A stretch of DNA of 64,000 nucleotides from GCA-2687025 sp964473525. Its GTDB lineage: Bacteria > Poribacteria > WGA-4E > GCA-2687025. This document shows, piece by piece, positions 18,915-28,037 of this stretch. Every line of letters begins with the position of its first letter. Position 1 is the first letter of the stretch. A model generated the notes under the pieces. That model saw only the letters and a program-made list of their open reading frames with translations. It was not told the origin of the DNA and did no database searches. Made by a program: the position numbers and the translations under genes. The stretch covers positions 62,001 to 126,000 of the forward strand of contig CAYYPK010000007.1 in NCBI GenBank assembly GCA_964473525.1. The letters run 5' to 3'.

Positions 18915-20638
18915 TACTGTTCTGTTCCCTGTGACGGCACGTCTATACGCTGGTTCGGGGCGAGATCGCGCAGCACGACGACAGAGCCGCCGGGGAACGT
19001 GACGCGCGCCTCGTCCACGACAGCAGCGTCGCCGATGCCAAGGTGCGCGACGAGCGAGCTCTGCGACATGTATCCCTGCCCGCCCTTGATAGTGACCGTC
19101 TGCGTGACGTCGCCCGTGACTACCTCGACGCGCGCGCCGATTGCCGACGCGGCCGGCGGCGCCACCTGTACCCAGCCTGAGGCGTTCCCGCCATCGTTGC
19201 GCAGCAGGCGCGCGGGGCCGTCGCTGTTCGTAACGACGATGTCCAGATCGCCGTCCAGGTCGTAGTCGGAGACGGCGGCGCCACGGCTGGAGCCAATCGC
19301 CGCGAAGCCGACGCGCTCCGTGGCGTCCTCGAACGCGCCACCGCCGAGGTTACGGAAGAGCTGATTCGGCTGCTCGTAGGTCGCCGTGTGGTCGACCTCG
19401 TGCGCGTTCGGATAGATGTGCCCGTTCGCCACAAACAGATCCTTCAGGCCGTCGTTGTCCGCGTCGAAGAAGACGGCGCTCCAGCCCAACGGCTCGAACG
19501 TGTGCACGCCCGTGCCGGACGTGTAGGAGACGTCCGTGAAGAAGCCGCGTTCGTCATTGTGGTAGAGCGTCGCAACCTGTTCCTGGAAGTTGGTGACGAT
19601 GAGGTCGGGGCGTCCGTCGTTGTCGATGTCGCCCCAGTCGACGCCCATTCCGCTTTCCATCTCGCCGTGTTCGCTGAGAGCGGCGCCGACCATGAACGCC
19701 TCGTCCGTGAACGTGCCGTCGCCCGCGTTGCGGTAGAGGTAGTTCTCGACGGTGTCGTTGGCGACGTAGGCGTCCGGGTATCCGTCGCGGTCGTAATCCC
19801 CCCAGACAACGCCTAGCCCCTTGCCACCCGGGTTCGCGATGCCTGCCGCCTCGGACACGTCCTGGAACGTGCCGTCGCCGTTGTTGCGATAGAGGACGTC
19901 CGCCGCGCCCCGAAAACGCTTCGGGGTGCAGTGGACCGGCACGCCATCCACGAAGCACGGCGGCTCGTCGCGTGGGTCGTAGGTCACGTAGTTCACGACG
20001 TACAGATCGAGGTCGCCGTCGAGGTCATAGTCGACGAAGGCGCAACTCGTGCCCCACGCCGGGTCGTCGACGCCCGCTGCCTCTGTGATGTCCGTGAAGC
20101 TGCCGTCGCCGTCGTTCCGGTAGAGGACGTTGGGGCCGCAGTTCGTTGCGTAGAGGTCGAGGTCGCCGTCGCTGTCTATATCGCCCGCACAGATGCCGTG
20201 TCCGTAGCCCGTGTGACCGACGCCCGCCTCCTCGGTGACGTCCGTGAACGTGCCGTCGCCGTCGTTGCGATAGAGCGCGTTCGTCGGGTCCGGGCCGGGC
20301 GGCGAGTCGTATAGTCGCGCGCCGTTCACGAAGTAGAGGTCGTCATCGCCGTCGCCGTCGTAGTCCAGCCACGCGACACCGGAGCCGAGCGTCTCGATGA
20401 AGTGCCGCTGTCCCGATCTGCCGTCGAAGTGCCGGAAGTCGATGCCCGCCTCTTCGGTCACGTCTGTGAAGATCACCTCGGCCCGCGCGGCAAAGCACGC
20501 CCCCAGTGCCAGCAATATCCACCCACAGGCGCCGACCGCGCAAAACTCCGTTCCCTTGCAGGGGAACGAAGAAGCCGAGGGTTCGGCTCCTGAGCGGATG
20601 GGGTCGGGACGTCGCGCGGTGGGCTCACGGCGTCTCAT
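18914..20638 (-). CDS. Exported FG-GAP/VCBS repeat protein with ASPIC/UnbV domain (CRTAC1-like)
   Basis: A 574-residue protein with repeated calcium-binding blades (DYDGDGDDDLYFVN, DIDSDGDLDLY and others) forming an integrin-like propeller, then a C-terminal ASPIC/UnbV domain (GARVEV, GGQGYMSQS, LGIGDA). Such proteins are exported and bind surface partners. The ATG has GGAGGG 8 bases upstream and overlaps the TPR gene by 14 bases, which supports the start. The N-terminus is odd: about 36 residues precede the hydrophobic signal core (WILLALGACFAARA), and a palindromic repeat (20549-20568) lies inside this stretch, as if inserted into the signal-peptide region. Confidence 0.85.
   Translation of the reverse strand: MRRREPTARRPDPIRSGAEPSASSFPCKGTEFCAVGACGWILLALGACFAARAEVIFTDVTEEAGIDFRHFDGRSGQRHFIETLGSGVAWLDYDGDGDDDLYFVNGARLYDSPPGPDPTNALYRNDGDGTFTDVTEEAGVGHTGYGHGICAGDIDSDGDLDLYATNCGPNVLYRNDGDGSFTDITEAAGVDDPAWGTSCAFVDYDLDGDLDLYVVNYVTYDPRDEPPCFVDGVPVHCTPKRFRGAADVLYRNNGDGTFQDVSEAAGIANPGGKGLGVVWGDYDRDGYPDAYVANDTVENYLYRNAGDGTFTDEAFMVGAALSEHGEMESGMGVDWGDIDNDGRPDLIVTNFQEQVATLYHNDERGFFTDVSYTSGTGVHTFEPLGWSAVFFDADNDGLKDLFVANGHIYPNAHEVDHTATYEQPNQLFRNLGGGAFEDATERVGFAAIGSSRGAAVSDYDLDGDLDIVVTNSDGPARLLRNDGGNASGWVQVAPPAASAIGARVEVVTGDVTQTVTIKGGQGYMSQSSLVAHLGIGDAAVVDEARVTFPGGSVVVLRDLAPNQRIDVPSQGTEQ
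20549..20568. repeat. Dispersed palindromic repeat, copy 1 (inside a coding region)
   Basis: A 7-bp stem, CGTTCCC paired with GGGAACG, around the loop TTGCAG. On the minus strand the loop reads CTGCAA, the same as in the copy at 29767-29786. The second stem pair differs between copies but stays complementary. It lies in the extended N-terminus of the ASPIC gene. Confidence 0.6.
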
Positions 20639-21923
20639 TGCTGTGTCCCTCCGCGTCGAGTTCGTCCGCTCGTCGCGCTGCCGCGTCCGCTTCTGCGGCG
20701 TCCCCTGCCTGTCTCAGCGCGGCGGACAATGCCCGCCAGCACTCACCCAGCGACGGCCCGACCGCCGCCGCCCGGACAAGGCGCGGGACGTTCCCCCCGT
20801 AGAGGATGTCCTCGGAGGGGAGCTCATCAGTCGGATAGTGAGCGATGGCGGCGCGGTGCGCGTCGACGGCCTTCGCGGGGTCGCCCGCCGCGACGAGAGC
20901 AACGCCCAACCGGTGGACAGCTTGGTAGAACTCCGGGGCCGCATCGGCCGCCGATCGGAAGGCGCGCGCCGCCTCCGCCGGGTCGTCCATCAGCAGATAC
21001 GCCTCGCCAAACTCAAACGACGCTTCGGGGTATGCCGCCTCGCCTCCCAACGCGCGAGACAGCGCCTCTATCGCGCCCTGAGCATCTCCCAACCGGCGCA
21101 ATGCAGCGCCCAGGACCACCTGCATGTCGTCCGCCCCAGGTCGCAATTCCACGTACTGACGGGCGTAGAGCGCCGCGTCCTCGGCGCGTCCCTCCGCGAA
21201 GGCGAGCAAGGCGAGGACGTGAAATGCGCCGGAATCCTCACCGTCCATCTCCAGAGCGCGCTGAAGCAACTGCCCTGCGCGATCCGCGTTGCCCTGACGC
21301 GCCCTCGCTATCGCTTGCCGGACACGCCTCCGCGCCTTCACGCTGCGGAACTTGGCGAGAAGCGTCGCGCCGTTCTCACGGGCGCCCAGGCGCATTTCCG
21401 CGTTAGCCCACTGGTAGTAGGCGCTGGACATCTCGGGATCCAACTCGACGGCCTGACGGTACGCGTCCACGGCGTCAGCGTATCGCCCCAATCGCGAGAG
21501 CGTCAGCCCGAGGTGGTAGAACGCCAGGGGCTGTTCGGTGTTCAGCCCGACGGCGCGGGAGAACTCGCTATGGGCGGCGTCTAGGTCGCCCAGCCTGAGA
21601 AGGGCGAGCCCAAGGTGGTAGCGCGCGGAGAACGCGGCGGGGTCGATCTCCGCCGCGCGCGTGAGCGCGTCCGCCGCCTCTCGCAACTCGCCCTGGCGCA
21701 GGTGGACGATGCCCCGTTGGATGTGCGCGGGAGCGTGCAAGGGAACGCGGGAGATGGCCTCGTCGATGTGGCGGTGCGCTGCGGCGTAGTCTTTCTGGCG
21801 CAGGGCGATTTCCGCGCGGCTGAGCGCGCGGCGCGTGCCGGCATCCGCCGCTCCCAGGCAGACCATGGCTGCGAGAATGCACAGCACGCGACAGACGAGC
21901 GGCCGTGGCATGACACGTCTCAT
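20625..21923 (-). CDS. Tetratricopeptide-repeat protein, exported
   Basis: A 432-residue protein. The start was set at the ATG overlapping the methyltransferase stop (ATGA, 21920-21923); the longer upstream frame only shadows that gene. A signal peptide (CRVLCILAAMVCLGAADA) is followed by eight or nine degenerate TPR units, such as ARYHLGLALLRLGDLDAA and AFYHLGLTLSRLGRYADA. TPR arrays are protein-interaction scaffolds. Coupling to the ASPIC gene downstream suggests a shared periplasmic or surface role; TPR plus ASPIC pairs are frequent in such bacteria. The C-terminus is alanine-rich. Confidence 0.85.
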   Translation of the reverse strand: MRRVMPRPLVCRVLCILAAMVCLGAADAGTRRALSRAEIALRQKDYAAAHRHIDEAISRVPLHAPAHIQRGIVHLRQGELREAADALTRAAEIDPAAFSARYHLGLALLRLGDLDAAHSEFSRAVGLNTEQPLAFYHLGLTLSRLGRYADAVDAYRQAVELDPEMSSAYYQWANAEMRLGARENGATLLAKFRSVKARRRVRQAIARARQGNADRAGQLLQRALEMDGEDSGAFHVLALLAFAEGRAEDAALYARQYVELRPGADDMQVVLGAALRRLGDAQGAIEALSRALGGEAAYPEASFEFGEAYLLMDDPAEAARAFRSAADAAPEFYQAVHRLGVALVAAGDPAKAVDAHRAAIAHYPTDELPSEDILYGGNVPRLVRAAAVGPSLGECWRALSAALRQAGDAAEADAAARRADELDAEGHSNETP

Positions 21924-23086
21924 TGGGCGGCGTCCGTCTCCGACACTTCGGGCGCAACGGCGCGAACTACCCAGCTCCACAGCCCACCGTAGAGGAAGTG
22001 CCGCTGTTCCTTGACCTTGTACCCAGCGTCTGTCAGCGAGTGGCAGATGTTCGCCTGGCGGGGCGTCGTGACGACGATCTCGCGCACGCCCTTGTCCATA
22101 GCTGCCATCGGAAACCCGTCGTAAAGCCGGCGCACCGCGCGCGGGTTGCCAATCCGTATGCCGTAGGGCGGGTTCGTGACAATGGTGTGGTAATCGCCTT
22201 CGTCGACCCCGTCCAACGCCTCCGCCATGTCCTCCCAGGCTTGGATGTCGTCGGCTAGTCCCTGCGCAGCGAAGTTGCCGCGCATGCCCTCGACGCTGCG
22301 CGGATGCATATCGCACGCGCCGAGCTTCGTGCTGGACTCAACGACCTCCGCGAGCGCCTTCTCCCGCACACGGTCGAACGCGCCGTCGGCAATGCAGTGG
22401 AGACGCTCGAACGCGAACCCGTCATGGAAGTGAGCCGACGGGATGTTGCGCGCCATCATGCAGGCTTCCGTCGAGATGGTGCCGCCGCCCGCCATAGGGT
22501 CCAGCATGGAAACGCCAGCCGTGAAGGACGCCATGCGCAGCAGCGTCGCCGCCAGGTTGGGGCGCATCGGGGCGAAGTGCTGGAACGGGCGCGTGTGACG
22601 GCGGATGAGCGCGTCGCCCGTTGTGTTCACGGTGATGAGCAGGTGCGAGTCGCGCACCTCGGCGTAGAACTGGACGTCCGGCTCGTCGAGATTCGCACGC
22701 ACGCGGACGCCGTGACGGGCTTGGAAACAGTCGACCACGGCCGCCCCGACGTACGCGCCGATGTCCGTGGACGTGAACTCGTGCTCCCCTGAGCGGACGC
22801 CTTTCACCCCGAACGTCTGCTCCGGCGTCATGTAGAGCGTGTAGTCCACCTCGTCGGCGCATGCGCGGATGTCGTCGAGAGACGACGCTTCGCCAACCCA
22901 TGCCAGCAGGAAAACGCGCGTCGCCTGGCGAGTGAGATAGTTCAGCCGCACGACATCTTCGCCCGTTACGTCGGGCACGCGCAGCTTGGCGGGCTTGATG
23001 AGCTCCGCTGCGTAACCGAGCTCGGCGAGTTCTTCGCTCACGAGGTCTTCGAGACCCACGGCGCAGCCAACGACGGCGTCTGTCAT
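21920..23086 (-). CDS. THUMP-domain N2-guanine-type RNA methyltransferase (RlmL/Trm14-like)
   Basis: A 388-residue protein. The N-terminal half (to about residue 165) has the ferredoxin-like/THUMP RNA-binding arrangement. The C-terminal half is a class I SAM methyltransferase of the UPF0020 type, with LDPMAGGGTIS as SAM-binding motif I and TNPPYG (near residue 305) as the catalytic NPPY motif that methylates an exocyclic amino group. Known relatives modify tRNA or 23S rRNA guanines. The ATG shares one base with the stop of the DUF2357 nuclease gene (TGATG), so it is translationally coupled to a McrBC-like pair, which is unusual for a housekeeping RNA methyltransferase. Confidence 0.88.
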   Translation of the reverse strand: MTDAVVGCAVGLEDLVSEELAELGYAAELIKPAKLRVPDVTGEDVVRLNYLTRQATRVFLLAWVGEASSLDDIRACADEVDYTLYMTPEQTFGVKGVRSGEHEFTSTDIGAYVGAAVVDCFQARHGVRVRANLDEPDVQFYAEVRDSHLLITVNTTGDALIRRHTRPFQHFAPMRPNLAATLLRMASFTAGVSMLDPMAGGGTISTEACMMARNIPSAHFHDGFAFERLHCIADGAFDRVREKALAEVVESSTKLGACDMHPRSVEGMRGNFAAQGLADDIQAWEDMAEALDGVDEGDYHTIVTNPPYGIRIGNPRAVRRLYDGFPMAAMDKGVREIVVTTPRQANICHSLTDAGYKVKEQRHFLYGGLWSWVVRAVAPEVSETDAAQ

Positions 23087-24945
23087 CAGTATCCCATGCC
23101 GACGGCTTCCGCGGGGAGCTCCGCTGCCGGGCGGAATCGCGTGGTGTGGACTCCAAGCTCTTCTAGTAGCGGTTCGAACAGCGTGTGAAGCTGGTCCTGT
23201 GAGCTCTCCGGCCCTTCCCAGGGACGCGGGGCGAAGCGCATCGTGCCGACCGCTACGCTCTGTTCGCTGCGCACCTGCACGCGCCCGCTGTCGTTGTGGA
23301 TGAACGCGGGCTGGTCGGAGTGTATCTCGACGTGGCAGGGCGGCTCGCCGTCCTCCTCGGTGGCGTCACCGACGTAGATGATCCACAGCGTGCGCGAGAA
23401 AGCGTCGTCGGAATAGGCGTCGCGGATAGCCGGGAGGTACTTGCGGAGGCTTCGCGATTCGCGGGAGACCTCCTTCATGTACTTCGCATCCAGAATCACG
23501 CCCATTTCCAGAAGCTCGCCCTGTCGCACCTCAATCAGGTAGTCGGGGCTGTACGGCAAGCCGCCGCCGAGGCGATAGAAGGCGTCGCCGCGCTTCTCCG
23601 CCTCGTCCTTCCGGAAGATGAGGGGCGTGTAGTACAGCCGCAAGGTGCGGCCCTCCCCGAGGCTGAACGTCACGTAGGAGCGGTCGATGTTGAGCGTGTA
23701 TGATCCGACTTTCGCGGAGCGTTCGTAGAGCTCGCCGTACTCCTCGACGGGCAAGCCAGCACGCTCCTGCAGATAGCGCACCATGTTGAGGTAGACCCAG
23801 TATTCGTAGAGCTTGTCCGTGCCTTTCACGCGGGCCTGAGTCTCGAAATCGGCGCGGTCGAAGATGGCGCCGTGGGAGCGCAAGAACTCGAGGATCACGC
23901 GGTAAAGTCGCGAGTAGACGGGATGCCGCAGGAAGATGGACGTCGGGCGCAGGTCCAGCGTGTCCGTGCCGCCGTCCAGAAACGGCAGGTCTTGCAGATC
24001 CTTTCGGATGCTGCGGCGCAGTTCCTTACACGTCTCGACGACCGCCTCCATACGCTTACGCTTCGGAGCGTCCTCAAGCTCCCAGATGGACCTGCGATCC
24101 GACCGCGCGTTGTCACGCCACCAGCGGTCTTCGTCGAGTTGCTCCATCTGCGCCTCGACCATGCGCACGACGAACCGCAGGCGCATGTTGAGCCACCGCA
24201 GGAACGCCCCGATCTGCTCGTTCTCATGCAGCTCGCTCGTCAGCGTCCTCTGACGCACGTTGCAGAGGAAGGGTCGGTTCGACGGATCGTGCGGATCGAC
24301 GCCGGACGCCGCAAGGTCAATGATGGAGCGGTGGTCGAGGTCCTCATGACCCCAACACGGCGCCCTTTGGCGTTCTACCTTGATGCGCAGAATCTGCTCG
24401 TTCCGCAGGCGATGGACGTCCGGTCGGATGCGCTCGAGGACGGCGCTGATCGCCTCGTGCTCCTCCATGCGGGAGAAGTCCGTGGTCACCGCTCGCCCGC
24501 GCCATCCAACGTCCGTCCGGGCGCCGACCACGTCGAGGATGAGATCCCGCGACACGCGGTCGATCTCCTCCACCATGACGTTGTATTGGTCCTCGGTCAG
24601 CTTCGACGGCAGGCAGGCGAGTTCTATCTCCGTGGTTGCCGACTCCCCGTCCATCGTGCGGACGATCTGTATCGGCACCCAGCCTCGGTAGTTCGCCAGC
24701 AGCTTCTGCGAGTCGAAGATGAGCCCGCTCGTCAGCATGGACGGCGCGAACTCCTTGTCTCCCACCCGCAGCGCGTACTGCGCGCCTGTTTCTGGGCTGC
24801 TGATGACGACCTCGATGCTGTCGAGTTCGTGCACCGGCTGCGCCACCTGATGGGCGCCCCCATCGGCGAACGGGAAGCGGAGCGGCATATCTCCTGGCGC
24901 CGGCGCTCCGCCCGAGTCGATGTATAGGAGAACTTCCTCGCTCAC
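23086..24945 (-). CDS. DUF2357 / McrC-like PD-(D/E)XK nuclease
   Basis: A 619-residue protein. The long N-terminal part (beta-rich, then helical with several Trp/Arg-rich segments) fits the DUF2357 region that accompanies McrB-type ATPases. The C-terminal part carries a PD-(D/E)XK nuclease core: SPDYLIEV near residue 467 and ILDAKYM near 485 supply the catalytic Asp, Asp and Lys. In McrBC-type systems the nuclease subunit cuts once activated by the ATPase ring. It begins with GTG six bases after the McrB-like stop, with GGAAGG about 10 bases upstream. The product should be the effector of a type IV-like restriction pair. Confidence 0.8.
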   Translation of the reverse strand: MSEEVLLYIDSGGAPAPGDMPLRFPFADGGAHQVAQPVHELDSIEVVISSPETGAQYALRVGDKEFAPSMLTSGLIFDSQKLLANYRGWVPIQIVRTMDGESATTEIELACLPSKLTEDQYNVMVEEIDRVSRDLILDVVGARTDVGWRGRAVTTDFSRMEEHEAISAVLERIRPDVHRLRNEQILRIKVERQRAPCWGHEDLDHRSIIDLAASGVDPHDPSNRPFLCNVRQRTLTSELHENEQIGAFLRWLNMRLRFVVRMVEAQMEQLDEDRWWRDNARSDRRSIWELEDAPKRKRMEAVVETCKELRRSIRKDLQDLPFLDGGTDTLDLRPTSIFLRHPVYSRLYRVILEFLRSHGAIFDRADFETQARVKGTDKLYEYWVYLNMVRYLQERAGLPVEEYGELYERSAKVGSYTLNIDRSYVTFSLGEGRTLRLYYTPLIFRKDEAEKRGDAFYRLGGGLPYSPDYLIEVRQGELLEMGVILDAKYMKEVSRESRSLRKYLPAIRDAYSDDAFSRTLWIIYVGDATEEDGEPPCHVEIHSDQPAFIHNDSGRVQVRSEQSVAVGTMRFAPRPWEGPESSQDQLHTLFEPLLEELGVHTTRFRPAAELPAEAVGMGY

Positions 24946-24951
24946 GGTGGA

Positions 24952-27429
24952 CTAACCTTCCTGGATGCAGTGGAAGAAGTCCATCGCGTATTCGGATTCC
25001 GACATGCGCGCCAGTCGCCGCTGCGAGCGCGGGTATTCCTCTTCCGGCATGTGCATGAGGAGTTCTTGCAGCATCTCTCGGAAGCGTTCCGTGTGGCCGC
25101 GCAGCTTTGGCAACACGCGTTGGAGTATCTGCCGGTCGATCGCCTCTTTCTCACCAACGATCTCGTTCGCGTTGGCGACGTAGCGCACCATCGCCCGCAT
25201 GACGCGAGGGCTGATCGGATAGCCATACTGGTAGAGGATCTTCTGCAACGGCTCGACCGCCTTGAAGACGGCAGCGCGCGCGGTGTCCGGCGGCCGCAGG
25301 ACCGTCCACTCGCGGTATGTCGCGGCGGACACGGGCGCCGCCTGGCTCCACGCTACGTACGACCGCCCGATGGACTCCGGCTCCACGCCGCCCATTCCGA
25401 GATGCGCGGGTATCTGAAGCTCGACGACGTTCACGCGGTCCAGCAGTCGCGGGCTGAACGGCTTGGTCGTCTCGTCGATGTTCGCCGTACCGACAAACCG
25501 CACGCTCCGGGCGATGGGGAGGAAGCCATACTCTCGGTACGGGTCGTCTTCTCGGCAAAGCTCCGGGTAGAAGCACTGGATGCCCTGCTGGTCCTCAGGG
25601 CTTTGCAGGGCGCTCAGGAAGTCGGCGAAGTAGTGCTCGACGTAGGACAGGTTGATCTCGTCGAGGTTCACGACGTAGACGCCGGACGTGCCTCTCTGGT
25701 CCTCTTCATGGGCGTAGACGAGGTACTCGAAGAGCCGCGAAGGGGACGGTTCGAAGGCGTCTTCCAGGCTGTTGAAGTACCCCAGCAGGTCGCGCGTGTC
25801 CATCCAGCCCGGCCGCACGGGGATTTGCAGGAATCTGTCTGACGTGGACGCTTCGTCCACCGCGCCGTGGAGCGCGAGGCTGTAGAGCCTGGGCAGCGTG
25901 GATTTGCCGATGCCGCTGGGCCCAGCGAGGACGTTGAAGCGTTCCGACTTCATCGCCACGTGGTAGTTCAGCAGGTCGGAGTCGCTGAAGGAGTAACCGG
26001 CGTCGCGGCACTCGTCGGTCCACCGGGAGAGGAAGTCCGCCTCCTTCATAGACTGCTTCGATACGCCCGTCTGAACGAACTCGGGCAGCTCGAGCGTCCT
26101 CTTAGGATGCGGCGCGCGTGGGGCGACGCCGTTCGTCGCGACGGCCGCTTGCGTGGGTAGGGAGCCGAATTCGCGGAGCAAAGGCACAATTTCGAGGACT
26201 TCCTGGACGACCTCGGATCGACGCTCCTCGAATCTCTGCGACGCGTTGTCTAGCAGCTTGACCGCTTCCTGTTCCCGCCGTTCGCTCTCCTCACGCTGCT
26301 CGTCGAGGGACTTGCGGTGCTTCTCCTGCTGGCGACGCAGGTCCGCTGCCTGGGCGCGCTTCTCGTCGGCGAAGGTGTCGCGCGTCTGCTCTATCTCCTC
26401 TTGCAGCGCGTCGCGTTGCTGGAGGAGTAGCGTTGTCTCCTCGTGTACCTTGGACTCGAACTCCTCTAGCCGCTCGCTGACGTACTCCTTCGCGAGTTCC
26501 TCTTGCCGTCGCTCCAGCGCGGGGCGCAGCTCGTCGCGCGCTAGCAGGGCGCCCAGCAGCGGTCGCAACTCCTCCTCGTAGCCCTTGAGGTTGTCCAACA
26601 GCCCCTCTACGCGAGGCTTGAACCGTCGCAGATCCTCCGTCTCCTCGGCGGTGACCATCCCCGCCTTGAAGAACTTCTGTATCTCGCGACGTTCCGCATG
26701 GGTGACCATCGAGCGTGCGAGCTTCGTGACGACCTCGCCGTCGGAGAGCGCGTCGATGAGTTCGGCGCCCTCGAAGGCGCTCTTCAAGTCCTCCTGGAAG
26801 GCGAGCGTGTACGATTGCAGGTCGTACTCGCCCCAGTGCCGCCAGTCGGTGGCGATCTTCGTGTCGCGATGGATGACGTTTACTTGCTGCTCGAAGGCGT
26901 CCCACTCCCAGCGCCAGACGCGCTCCTTCTGCACCGCTTTTACCTGCAGGGTGCGTCGGCCGGTCTGCTCTTCCTCTTCGTCCGTGACCTTCCACGGTCC
27001 TGTCACTTCGTCGCCCGTACGGAAGTACACCGCGCCGCGGACAGGGCGATCAAGCGACACGCTGCCGGCGCGAATGAGCGATCCCGAGTCCAGGTGGCCG
27101 GGGACCGGGATGATCTCGTTGACGAGGCTGCGAAGGCGGTCGACCTTGCCGACCTGGTAGTAGTCCTTCTGACCGTCGTGCGAGTCGTAGGCAGGGGCGG
27201 CTTCGAGATGCACCACGATGAGGTTGCGCGGCACGGCGTGCTCACGGACGGATTCGATGACCCGCCACCAGATGAGCCCGCGGTTGGGGAACAGATCGTC
27301 GGAGAGAGAGCGTCCTTCCAGGTCGCATATAGGTACTAGGGTGCAGAACCAGTTGCCGTTGGTTACGAATGGCTTCTGGGCTACGGCGGCGAGGATCCGA
27401 TCTCCAATATCGATATTAGGCGAGGACAT
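24952..27429 (-). CDS. McrB-type AAA+ ATPase with long coiled coil
   Basis: An 825-residue protein. The N-terminal 280 residues form a possible target-recognition region I do not recognise. Residues about 295-416 are a strongly charged coiled coil (EEIEQTRDTFADEKRAQ). The AAA+ domain follows: Walker A GPSGIGKST near residue 505, Walker B VYVVNLDEIN near 588 and GTANIDETT near 648. The last motif takes the place of the NTxD signature of classic McrB GTPases, so nucleotide preference is open. Architecture and partner resemble the coiled-coil McrBC derivatives called CoCoNuTs. It is the first gene of a six-gene minus-strand operon. Confidence 0.82.
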   Translation of the reverse strand: MSSPNIDIGDRILAAVAQKPFVTNGNWFCTLVPICDLEGRSLSDDLFPNRGLIWWRVIESVREHAVPRNLIVVHLEAAPAYDSHDGQKDYYQVGKVDRLRSLVNEIIPVPGHLDSGSLIRAGSVSLDRPVRGAVYFRTGDEVTGPWKVTDEEEEQTGRRTLQVKAVQKERVWRWEWDAFEQQVNVIHRDTKIATDWRHWGEYDLQSYTLAFQEDLKSAFEGAELIDALSDGEVVTKLARSMVTHAERREIQKFFKAGMVTAEETEDLRRFKPRVEGLLDNLKGYEEELRPLLGALLARDELRPALERRQEELAKEYVSERLEEFESKVHEETTLLLQQRDALQEEIEQTRDTFADEKRAQAADLRRQQEKHRKSLDEQREESERREQEAVKLLDNASQRFEERRSEVVQEVLEIVPLLREFGSLPTQAAVATNGVAPRAPHPKRTLELPEFVQTGVSKQSMKEADFLSRWTDECRDAGYSFSDSDLLNYHVAMKSERFNVLAGPSGIGKSTLPRLYSLALHGAVDEASTSDRFLQIPVRPGWMDTRDLLGYFNSLEDAFEPSPSRLFEYLVYAHEEDQRGTSGVYVVNLDEINLSYVEHYFADFLSALQSPEDQQGIQCFYPELCREDDPYREYGFLPIARSVRFVGTANIDETTKPFSPRLLDRVNVVELQIPAHLGMGGVEPESIGRSYVAWSQAAPVSAATYREWTVLRPPDTARAAVFKAVEPLQKILYQYGYPISPRVMRAMVRYVANANEIVGEKEAIDRQILQRVLPKLRGHTERFREMLQELLMHMPEEEYPRSQRRLARMSESEYAMDFFHCIQEG

Positions 27430-28037
27430 GGCGGCCTCCGCGGAACATATGAACTAGGGTGTGGAGAGTGAACGTCGATACGCGGATACAAAGGCGCTCC
27501 CGTTCTGACGAAATGGCTTGTCTACTGCACGCTATGCGAGATGGCGTCCCAGAGCGGAACGCATTCATGTACGCCCGGCGAGAGGCGTTAGCCTACGTTA
27601 TACGTTCTAACGGCAGAGGGCGCAAATGGCCGCTGTGCCTAGCGTGGGGTCACCGTTCGTTGGCGGGGACCGACAGGACACAAGCGCGCGCCCGCGATGT
27701 CATGCTGAGCCGGAGGCGAAGCATCTCCTCCGGGGACGACACCACGGCCCGGGCGCTAGTCGTCAGCGACACGGAGAACGGCTGCCCGCGTACCCCGAGA
27801 TGCTTCGGCGCCTTCGGCTTCTCAGCATGACAGCCTGGCGGGAATGGGCGGACACCCCGGCGCTAGCGCTTCCGCGTGGCTGGTCTTACTGGACTGGCGA
27901 AGCTGGTGTACTTCGAGGAACTGGCCCAGAACCTAGTGAACCAGTCGGCGGAAGCGGCGGCCCTTGGGCGGATGGCGCGGGCTTCTGAGGAGAGCTTTTT
28001 CGCTGGGGATGATGGGGGAGCGGAGCGGGTATGAGGG
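27430..28037. other. 608-base intergenic region upstream of the McrB-like gene
   Basis: No gene is supported here. The part next to 27429 should hold the promoter of the McrB-like operon. The middle contains a long imperfect inverted repeat (separate entry). Frames that run through it translate the repeat, not a protein. Confidence 0.6.
27699..27832. mobile_element. MITE-like element with imperfect terminal inverted repeats
   Basis: The left end has GTCATGCTGAGCCGGAGG then CGAAGCATCTC; the right end has GAGATGCTTCGG and ends TTCTCAGCATGAC. The two arms, about 30 bases each, are reverse complements apart from small indels and enclose about 65 bases without coding potential. Similar GTCATGCTGAG...AAGCATCT arms are recurrent intergenic elements in several uncultured bacterial phyla (recollection, not searched here). 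Confidence 0.6.

Noticed and set aside
21924..22316. Long N-terminal extension of the TPR frame
   Set aside because: It lies inside the methyltransferase gene and is Arg/Gly-rich; the ATGA-overlap start gives a proper signal peptide.
27459..27988. Open frames with CHAEPEAKHL-like translation
   Set aside because: They translate the inverted-repeat element and have no independent coding evidence.
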